Part shown: in pieces, positions 56,640 to 64,000 of the stretch
Layout of the letters: every line of letters starts with the position of its first letter
Position numbering within the stretch: position 1 is the first letter of the stretch
Assembly (NCBI GenBank): GCA_905220665.1
Contig: CAJNAR010000022.1
Location: forward strand, 124,001-188,000
Reading direction: 5' to 3'
DNA: 64,000 nt
Origin: Albugo candida
Lineage: Eukaryota > Oomycota > Peronosporomycetes > Albuginales > Albuginaceae
Notes under the pieces: generated by a model
Databases searched by the model: none
What the model saw: the letters and a program-made list of their open reading frames with translations, nothing else
Told to the model about the DNA's origin: nothing
Translations under genes and position numbers: made by a program

Positions 56640-57140
56640 TTCTTAAGTTATACCTACGAGATGTCTAATATTCGCGTCTCTTTGCCTCTTTCGCATACAA
56701 ATTCACCAACTTGTAGACTACTGCTTTTTTAGGATTAATGTCTCGTCCATGGCATCCAAATTAGAGCTTGCAACATGTCACTTATGTAGCACGAACTTTC
56801 ACAGCTTATACAGAAGATCCGGACACTATCTATTTAGGAATGACGCTATTGAGAGGCGATAAACATCATGCGACTTCTGAGACTTATTAAGGGATAGAAT
56901 GCACGGCTCAATGCATACAGATATATATAATGTAGAACGGAAAGCGTATATTATAATTACAAAAAAGTATCCTGTTCCTCTTCAATTCTTTTGTGGCGGC
57001 ATCAAATCCGTTTTTCTTCTTCCCTTCTTGAAGATACTGTTACATCGTCGGCAACGTTTCATGTCAAATCTAACGAGGCTCCCGATTGGATATAATGAAA
57101 ACCGCAAAGAGTCTTTTCCACAAATTGAAACTTTTCACAC
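56640..57140. other. Upstream region of glutathione reductase, no gene seen
   Basis: Only short frames. Presumed to hold the promoter of the gene starting at 57141. Confidence 0.45.
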
Positions 57141-58742
57141 ATGTCGAAAATTCTCTACGATTACATCGTGATTGGAGGTGGAAGTGGCGGGGTTGCCTCT
57201 GCTCGTCGTGCTGCAACCTACGGCGCCAAGGTGCTGCTGATCGAACGTCATCGTGAGTATGATGGGGCCGGTTACGGTGGTACCTGTGTGAATTATGGCT
57301 GCGTTCCCAAAAAGGTGATGTACAACGCTGCTGCGCATGTGGAACACATTGAAAGAGCATCCGATTACTCCATTCGTCCGTTTACATCGAAAGAGTGCGC
57401 ATCACACTCATTTTCATTCGGTGATTTCGATTGGGGTCGTATGAAAACAAAACGGGACGCATATATCGAGCGATTGAATGGAATTTACACGAGAAATCTA
57501 GCCAATGCGAAGATTGATACAGTGAAAGGAATCGCCAAGCTGATTGCCAAGGATCGCGTTCAGGTCAATCAAGACTCTGTGTATGAGGGGAAACACATCC
57601 TTATAGCGGTCGGAGGAACCCCAGCGATGCCATCTCTTCCCGGAATCGAACACGCTATTGATAGCGATGGATTTTTCAAGCTGGAAACTCAACCAAAAAA
57701 AGTCGCGGTTGTGGGCGCCGGGTATATTGCCGTTGAAATTGCTGGTTTGTTTGCAATTTGTATTTTGTATACGACGAAACAAATGACGATGACATGCTGT
57801 TTGTAGGCGTCTTTAACACGCTCAAGTCGGACACCTTTGTATTCTGCCGCTTTGATCAAGTTCTGAGAAAATTTGATCCACTGGTAAGGGATCTGGTCAA
57901 TGAAGAGATGGAAAAGTGCGTACTTTCAGAGCTTACATCGTAGTCTATTGACCTCTTTTCTTAGGGACGGCGTTAACTTCGTGCGCAAAAGTCATCTGGA
58001 AAAGATAACCAAAGCGAAAGATGATAAATTGGCGATTACGGCTCGCATTGGAGAAGAAAGTCAGACTTTCTCTGATTTCGATCAGATCGTTATGGCGGTT
58101 GGCCGTTCACCTCGTACAGTCGGTTTGGGGCTTGAAGAAGTTGGTGTCGCTATAAATGAAACGGGTCATATCATCGTGGATGCTCAAGAAAACACATCGG
58201 TTCCTGGTGTCTATGCTCTCGGCGATGTCACGACTACTGGATGGGAACTCACACCCGTAGCCATCGCCGCAGGTCGCCGACTTGCAGATCGACTTTTCAA
58301 TAATGAGAAAGAAGCTTGTTTACACTACCATCAAATTCCAACTGTGGTATTCAGCCATCCTCCTCTTGGCACAATCGGGTACACTGAGCCAGAAGCAATT
58401 GCAAAATACGGAGAAGAGAATGTCAAATGCTACAGCAGCAAATTTGTGAATTTACTGTATTCCATGGCAGAAGATCCCGAAAGAAAGAAGAAAACAGCCA
58501 TGAAACTCGTTTGTGTTGGCTCCAAAGAAACAGTTGTTGGGCTGCATGTTGCTGGCGATGGTGCGGATGAAATGGTGCAAGGCTTTGGCGTCGCAATGAA
58601 GATGGGAGCCACCAAAGCTGATTTTGACAACATTGTCGCAATCCATCCAACTGCTTCGGAAGAACTGGTCACCATGGCGCCCTGGGGATGCATTAAGGAC
58701 AAAATTGTTCTCCCACCAAAACCTTCCGAGCCAATTCTCTAA
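57141..58742 (+). CDS. Glutathione reductase, three exons
   Basis: NADPH-dependent flavoenzyme that reduces glutathione disulfide and keeps the thiol pool reduced. Model join(57141..57744, 57807..57915, 57965..58742), 496 aa, normal length. FAD-binding GGGSGG (12-17); redox disulfide [13 protein letters not shown] (Cys49, Cys54); NADPH-binding [11 protein letters not shown] continuing across the first splice; second FAD motif YALGDVTT; dimer-interface HPTASEE with catalytic His465. The first splice yields AGVFNTL and the second MEKDGVNFV, both expected. Introns are 62 and 49 nt. No targeting sequence at this start, so cytosolic is most likely. Confidence 0.95.
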
Positions 58743-58847
58743 TCGTTCTCCATAAGATGATAAGTGAATCAGATTGGCTGATTTGATTTGATTTTAACCA
58801 ATCTCACTGCTTCTACCAAAAACGAGCTACGCCGCGTGAACCAATAA

Positions 58848-59869
58848 ATGCCGCGAATCCGACAACTTCCAAGCGCTTTTCATGCATCTTTGAGCGCATT
58901 GACAGCATTCTCCTGCTCCTATACGCTAAGCACATTGTCAGAGGAGGCAGAGAAAGAATCAAATAATGAGGCAAACGCGTATAAGAAAGATAATCATGGG
59001 AACGCAGAGTTCTTTGGATTCTTTCCTGCTCGAGAAGCCGCAACGGAACTCAAAAAATCGTTTCCTACAATCGATGAAAAAGATGCAAATAACACGTTAT
59101 TCAGCGCGCTGAAATTTAATCCGTCAGCCGAAGAAAAAGAAAATTTGAGTCCGCTTTTTGGTGAGAAAGCTGTGGCGCATGTGAAAGCTTTCGTCCAGGA
59201 CGCCAATGCTCAAGCAGTACGTAATGCAATGAATAAGTATCGACTCTCATTAACCTGTGATAGATTCTCGTAGACTTGTTGAGTGAGCATGGTGAGCCGA
59301 TTCCATTGCAATCCATTGCCCGGGAAAACTTTCACATTCCTTTATCGTCCGTTTTTGGCTTTCAGAATTATAATCTCGGATATACAGCTGTGCTGATGGA
59401 GCGTCTACAAGCAGCTGGATTGATTGAGCGATTGTTTGACACCAATGTGAGCGAGCTGCGTGAGGAACTTGAAGCCTACGACTCTAGCAAATTGTCTCTG
59501 TTCAATCCATTTCCAGCGACAGAAGTGAACCTGCAACGACCGCAAAATGCCATACAAGTCAAAGGAACGTTTTGTATGTCTTCCGACTACGATGCCAAAA
59601 ACGAGACATGTACACGCCAAGGAAAGGCGGAATGTGGTTTCTGCAAGTTTATGCGAGCTGGTCCATGTGGAAGTGAATTTACGGCTTGGGAAAAGTGTTT
59701 AGATCAGTGCAAGATCAGTGGAGAAGATTTTATCGAGAAGTGCAGCAAGGAAACGCTCGTGATGCGAGATTGCATCGAGATGCACCCAGAGTACTACCGA
59801 ATTCTGGACGACACTTCAGATGAGCAAGTTCCAAGTAGCGAAACCACCGCAGAAGAGAATGACTCGTAA
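58848..59869 (+). CDS. GCK-domain protein, two exons
   Basis: Model join(58848..59216, 59264..59869), 324 aa. The C-terminal part (about res. 243-305) is a GCK domain: ECGFCKFMRAGPCGSEFTAWEKC ... followed by EKCSKETLVMRDCIEMHPEYY, with twin CX9C-like Cys spacing. GCK proteins are a eukaryotic family often linked to mitochondria; function poorly defined. The N-terminus (PRIRQLPSAFHASLSALTAF) is basic and hydrophobic and could be a mitochondrial presequence. The middle is a helical region without known domain. The 47-nt intron runs from GTACGT to GATAG. A CCAAT motif lies about 50 nt upstream. Confidence 0.85.
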
Positions 59870-60099
59870 CAGGATGTCGATCGTTACCTTATTCTCTACA
59901 GTCAAAACTCAACCTTTAATGTCCTTTGAGATCTTATATACAGCATAAGGCTCCAAGATATAGCAAATAATGCAAGATTAAGTTGGCATCGCAGGCCTTA
60001 TATTCCAACTTTGTATCGCCAGATGCGTCGCTATCGTGTACGCTAGTAGACTAGAATGAATGCTGACAAAGCTAGCAGGCATTCGCTTCAAGCGTACGA
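59870..60099. other. Short intergenic between convergent genes
   Basis: Separates the convergent GCK gene and eS7 gene. No feature recognised. Confidence 0.5.
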
Positions 60100-60783
60100 C
60101 TAGTCTTGTTGCATAGGAAACTCGAAAACTACGTCCTTGTTGGTAAGCTTTTTGTAGACAGTTGCGAAAGTATCCAATTTGGTCTCCACGTTGACTTGAT
60201 CTTTAGGGTCCAAATGAACTTTCAATGATTTGGTACCGTCAAGAAGGCATCGAGTACGTTTGCCGACAATTTCAGTGGGAAATACCAGATCCTACATGAC
60301 ACAATACAACAAAAAGCTGGTCAGCATGAGGCTTGGATGGCAGGTCCCAGAGGCCACCATCGAATGCTTGAATGTATGACAGAAGCCGCGTACCTCGAGG
60401 ATAGACTCCTGGACGGCTTTCAATGTACGAGAGCGCGGTCTAGGACCTTTGACTTTCTTAGAGCGAGCATAACTCTTCCCAAGGATAGTTCGCTGTGCAA
60501 TGAAGACAACATGTCGTCCACTAAACTTTTTTTCCAATTCTCTGGTGAGACGGATCTGAATCTTGCGGAAAGCTTTCATCAACCGGTACGGAACAAACAG
60601 AACGATTGCTTTTCGACCGGAAGCAACATCGACTTGTTTTGCAGCGGTGATGTATAGATCTTGGAGTTCATTTTTCAATTCACCAGCTGATCCCTCAAGA
60701 TTCTGAAGCTCTTGAGCCACTTGTTGTTCAAATTCATCAGGGAATTGACCTTCAGGTTTTACAATTTTGGAAGTAGGGGCCAT
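60100..60783 (-). CDS. RPS7: 40S ribosomal protein eS7, two exons
   Basis: Component of the small cytosolic ribosomal subunit. Model join(60100..60291, 60394..60783) on the minus strand, 193 aa, matching the family length. Characteristic blocks: [51 protein letters not shown] spliced to [12 protein letters not shown], then [13 protein letters not shown] and [14 protein letters not shown]. The 102-nt intron is longer than most in the window. Confidence 0.96.
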
Positions 60784-60798
60784 GCTGTGCGATACGAT

Positions 60799-60805
60799 AA
60801 TGAGC
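60799..60805 (-). promoter_or_regulatory. Oomycete initiator-like motif of eS7
   Basis: GCTCATT on the minus strand, 15 nt upstream of the eS7 ATG, matches the start of the oomycete initiator consensus. A CCAATCAG element lies about 80 nt upstream of the ATG. Confidence 0.5.
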
Positions 60806-61206
60806 CCAAATTTTGCGTGCTTTTAGCTCGTTCCTGTCCACTGAATCATTAGGTGTATATTTAACCAATCAGAAAAGATAACGTCTTGGATTGGATGAAA
60901 ACAAATATGCTCTATTTAGGACTTGATGAAGTATTAACAATTGACAAAGAAATGTCGCAGTCGCTGCTGTATTTGGCATTCAAATCGACTCTTTTATATT
61001 TTTGTACTTTTTTGGCAAAAGCAGTATCTTTGTATTAGCCGACCGTCAGAGTTTTGCGATTCTCGGGAGCCAGATGTTCTACCACGCAGTGGAATGCGGG
61101 TTTCTTGCAGCGATACGATGCCATTAAGTAAGTATCGTGATTTGCTATTTTTACCTTAAAGCTAATCAGAACGCCGTCAAAAATTTCTTACAGGCAGCAT
61201 CGAATT

Positions 61207-61632
61207 TTGTTACAGAGAATTATAACATTTCATGTGCTGTCTTTACGCTGTGACCTGTATTCTTCATTCATAACTAGCATTCTAATAGCCGAACAGCTGA
61301 CGCCGCTCGATACAATCCGTTGCGTTCAATTACTCTATCTATATTTGTTCCCTGTGCCTGCTTGCGATAAAAATGTTGACTCTGTAATGTGTACAGTAGT
61401 GCGTCATCTTTTTAGCTCTAGTCACAAGATCATTTTCATACCTGAAAGTTGCTCATCCTCCCATTCATTCATATTCCAGAGGTCTCATGCAATTCTGTTG
61501 GCTGCCATTGGTCGTTATACACTTTCCATCCTTTCTGAGTCTGTTGCACATTGTGACATGCACGAATCACAGCTAAAGAGGAGACTGTCTGCTGAGGTGC
61601 AAGTCAATACAAAAATCAAGTATAAACTATAA
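61207..61632 (+). CDS. Hypothetical protein, doubtful
   Basis: Open frame of 141 codons (LQRIITFHVLSLRC ... STKIKYKL-like end) with no recognised domain. A possible upstream exon ends at the GTAAGT at 61129-61134 and splices through TCTTACAG at about 61194 in the right phase (AIK-QHR), but that exon carries an in-frame stop at its 5' end. It could be an unrecognised multi-exon gene or noise. The rest of 60806-61897 shows nothing else. Confidence 0.25.
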   Translation: MLQRIITFHVLSLRCDLYSSFITSILIAEQLTPLDTIRCVQLLYLYLFPVPACDKNVDSVMCTVVRHLFSSSHKIIFIPESCSSSHSFIFQRSHAILLAAIGRYTLSILSESVAHCDMHESQLKRRLSAEVQVNTKIKYKL

Positions 61633-61897
61633 AGTAGAAAAAAACAATAAAAAATTGTAGCTTGCAGCGCGTATTCGGTAAAACAGATATAAGCATCCAC
61701 CCCGCTTCTACCGAGACTACTTAGCACTCGGGACAAATACACAAAAGGGGAGAAACGTTACTTTAAGCGCCCGTCGTCGTTCACGTGATTCTCTTCATTA
61801 TAACGCGTAGAATACGGGAAAGTGCTCGCAGTATTCCATCCGTTTACTCGTGTATAACCTCACTGAATCCTTGCAGTTTCGCGGACGCAACGATTAC

Positions 61898-63808
61898 ATG
61901 GATTTGGCTAAGATTTTAAGTCCTCCAGAGGAAGAAAAGCAAGGTAGCATTCTGCAACCTCACAATACATTCACCGAGAAAAGTCAAAATTCTAATGTGA
62001 CTCAAAATGCTCAATGGGTCCATTCCGGTCAGTCTCAGTCGCTTAATGGGAAGCCGAATTGGAAGTTCTTATCACAACTTCCGGCTGGGTTTCAAGTGCT
62101 CGGAGATTCGTATTCAAATGAGCCGCTTATCACCTCCATCACTGATCGTAGTGCAAAGAAGATAGAAAACAATGAGCCTTTCAACCGGCTTGATTTGCTG
62201 GTCCAAGCAGATGCAATTTTGATGGAGAAAAGCAGACAGCTTCTCGATATATCGAAATCGAGTCAAATTCCGGACAAGAGTACTTTGGCTAATCAAGTGA
62301 CGGAGAAAGCACAGACTACTTTGCTGGACGACTCGAAAAAACTGCATGTTCCGAACACTGAGGATTACAAGTCTACTGACCCAATTTGGTGCTTGGAAGA
62401 AGAGGAATACGCAGCGGCTCTGATTTATTTTTTCTTCAAAGGAACCCTGGACATAGATGAGGGCACATTGTTGTGCAATTTCTTGGCGCAGCAACTACGA
62501 TGCAGTATCCAAAGAATCGTAAACAAATTGGGTACACGAGAGATGGCCACAAAGCATCTTCCCCCTAAAATCGATGCGGTCGGTTTCCGACATTGCGACA
62601 ATTCTAATTCAACGGAAAAAAAGGATATGGGGTCCATTTTGCACCATTTGCGATACGCCTACCTCCATAAAAAGGTCGATAGCAAGGACACGAATGCCAA
62701 TGGAATAAAAAACGACGGACATCGCCTCACTGAATATCGATCATTTCTCAACTCGAGCTGGAATAGAGTGAACAAAAACATTGTGCGCGACCGACCTTGT
62801 ATCGTACGAACGGGCTTCATCACCGAGCAAGAAGAAATGTATACGAAAGCACTCATTGAGAGTTTTTGCGCTGGCGTTCTCTCGCTAGCCGATGGCCAAA
62901 GCTTGATTGAATTCCTCTGCCAGGCTCTCAAGTGTACACCTCGAGAGCTTTCACTCAAATTCGCACATTCGGAAGTGTTGTCTGATTACGTCTCGGGGTC
63001 AGTGACTACCATGACATTTCGAAAGTCAGCCCCATTGTCGGATAAATTCATTGAAATACCCGCAATTTTGGAGCTCATGCGTCAAGCATTTTTACGATCT
63101 CTTGACGACGCAGCAAAGCAAGCAGAGATCGATACTGCGCTGCTACACCAGAAGACAAATGTGAACAAAATTACAAGTCCTCGTTCAAATACGACCAGTG
63201 CTACCCGGCACAGCGGTGTCACAACAGTAGCCATGCATGAACCATCACGATTCGTTAAAGCTAGCCGAAGCGGTCCATGGTCCAAAGAAGAGGAAGCGTA
63301 CTCAGCAGAGTTGATTCGATCATTTTGCGATGGCGCATTAGAACTTGCGGAGAGCACAACTCTACGAGCATTTCTGGCATCTCGACTAGGATGCAACCCC
63401 ATGCGTGTGTCGAAAAAGCTGGCAACGGGAATGATTGGCGATCTGTCGATCCCAAAGCGCTCCGGCTCCTCCATGTTTGTTCGCAAGAACTCTTTGACCA
63501 AAGAACACATTTCAGAGACACAGCAAAATATCGATCAACTGTATCAGAGTTTTACCGCTTTTGATGCTCAAAAACGGAATTCCAACGCTCGCTCGAATTC
63601 TCATTTAGCTGTGAAGAAAAGAGCTCATTCTGATACGTCCCAGAAAACACAAATAGCACTGCCGAACGAGCTGAATCAGACTGGGAGACGAAGCAAGAAG
63701 CTTTGTATTTCATCCTGGAAAGACGCACGTGATTTCGATCAGACTGAAGCCCACTACACGCACATGACCGGAGCTAATGTGCATCAGTTACATTCGGTTG
63801 TCAATTGA
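61898..63808 (+). CDS. Protein with three oomycete-type Myb/SANT-like domains
   Basis: 636 aa, single exon; ATG at 61898 is the first in frame. Three diverged copies of the domain found in the gene at 4087: copy 1 about res. 163-225 (WCLEEEEYAAALIYFFFKG), copy 2 about 305-370 (FITEQEEMYTKALIESF ... LIEFLCQALKC), copy 3 about 456-530 (PWSKEEEAYSAELIRSF ... TTLRAFLASRLGCNPMRVSKK). Copy 3 is closest to the single copy in the other gene. Basic linkers (KKRAHSD, RRSKKLC) suggest nuclear location. Three repeated Myb-like units would suit DNA binding; targets unknown. Only 28 nt separate its stop from the next ATG. Confidence 0.8.
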   Translation: MDLAKILSPPEEEKQGSILQPHNTFTEKSQNSNVTQNAQWVHSGQSQSLNGKPNWKFLSQLPAGFQVLGDSYSNEPLITSITDRSAKKIENNEPFNRLDLLVQADAILMEKSRQLLDISKSSQIPDKSTLANQVTEKAQTTLLDDSKKLHVPNTEDYKSTDPIWCLEEEEYAAALIYFFFKGTLDIDEGTLLCNFLAQQLRCSIQRIVNKLGTREMATKHLPPKIDAVGFRHCDNSNSTEKKDMGSILHHLRYAYLHKKVDSKDTNANGIKNDGHRLTEYRSFLNSSWNRVNKNIVRDRPCIVRTGFITEQEEMYTKALIESFCAGVLSLADGQSLIEFLCQALKCTPRELSLKFAHSEVLSDYVSGSVTTMTFRKSAPLSDKFIEIPAILELMRQAFLRSLDDAAKQAEIDTALLHQKTNVNKITSPRSNTTSATRHSGVTTVAMHEPSRFVKASRSGPWSKEEEAYSAELIRSFCDGALELAESTTLRAFLASRLGCNPMRVSKKLATGMIGDLSIPKRSGSSMFVRKNSLTKEHISETQQNIDQLYQSFTAFDAQKRNSNARSNSHLAVKKRAHSDTSQKTQIALPNELNQTGRRSKKLCISSWKDARDFDQTEAHYTHMTGANVHQLHSVVN

Positions 63809-63836
63809 CGAGTGCACATGTCTATTTTGGTAAATT

Positions 63837-64000
63837 ATGCAAACAGAGCTGCTCGACGTCGCAGAGAACGATCAAGATGCTTGGACCAGTCATTTTTGCA
63901 TGGTTTTAGACAGTATTTGGACAGACTATCGCCACCTCCTTTTGCCTCAAGAAGAGCTTCGTATCAGAGCTTTTCAACGCTTGGAAAAGCTGACACAACA
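63837..64000 (+). CDS. Start of an unidentified gene, cut by the window end
   Basis: Open frame from ATG 63837 to the edge: MQTELLDVAENDQDAWTS ... RHLLLPQEELRIRAFQRLE. Composition is coding-like and helical. Too short to identify. Confidence 0.5.
   Translation, partial: MQTELLDVAENDQDAWTSHFCMVLDSIWTDYRHLLLPQEELRIRAFQRLEKLTQ

Noticed and set aside
60941..61159. Plus-strand frame and a possible exon ending at GTAAGT
   Set aside because: The phase works with 61207-61632 but the only usable frame has an in-frame TAG and no start; left as a doubtful gene only.
1..64000. tRNA genes, rRNA, CRISPR arrays, LTR pairs
   Set aside because: Looked for by eye (cloverleaf T-loop motifs, regular spacing, long terminal repeats) and none could be supported.

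Overview
The window looks like nuclear DNA of an oomycete, most likely a white rust (Albugo). The signs are very short spliceosomal introns (mostly 46-63 nt, with GT..AG or, once, GC..AG ends), compact housekeeping genes, an oomycete-type Myb-like DNA-binding domain, GCTCATT-like initiator motifs, and a family of secreted proteins carrying CHxC about 40 residues from the start, as described for Albugo effectors. No tRNA, rRNA, CRISPR array or complete mobile element was recognised. Gene models below were joined by hand from reading frames and splice signals.

Layout. (1) 0-6.2 kb: housekeeping block with a six-exon lysophospholipid acyltransferase (-), a three-exon EH-domain ATPase (EHD) (-) and a RING plus Myb-like protein (+). 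(2) 6.2-10.3 kb: gene-poor, with a probable Copia reverse transcriptase remnant near 8.3-8.7 kb. (3) 10.3-26.2 kb: a tandem array built from three genes: HtrA-type protease, secreted alpha/beta-hydrolase, secreted neutral ceramidase. One HtrA copy is intact and two are pseudogenes. All three hydrolases are intact. One ceramidase is intact and one survives only as a C-terminal scrap fused to an HtrA remnant. (4) 26.4-31.4 kb: a pogo/CENP-B-like transposase-derived gene whose catalytic acidic residues look lost, an HDHD5/CECR5-like HAD hydrolase and an Oxa1/YidC/COX18-like mitochondrial insertase. (5) 31.4-57 kb: a repeat-rich, effector-like region with three intact paralogous secreted CHxC proteins (A, B, C; all -) and one decayed copy (D). 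B and C sit in roughly 7.2-kb tandem duplications that also carry remnants of other genes. A small secreted Cys-containing protein lies between A and B. (6) 57.1-64 kb: housekeeping block with glutathione reductase, a GCK-domain protein, ribosomal protein eS7, a protein with three Myb-like domains and the start of another gene.

Two clusters deserve attention. The hydrolase/ceramidase array would deliver lipid-active enzymes outside the cell and is expanding by duplication while its HtrA member decays. The CHxC array is a candidate host-interaction locus. Functions in both are inferred from motifs only.
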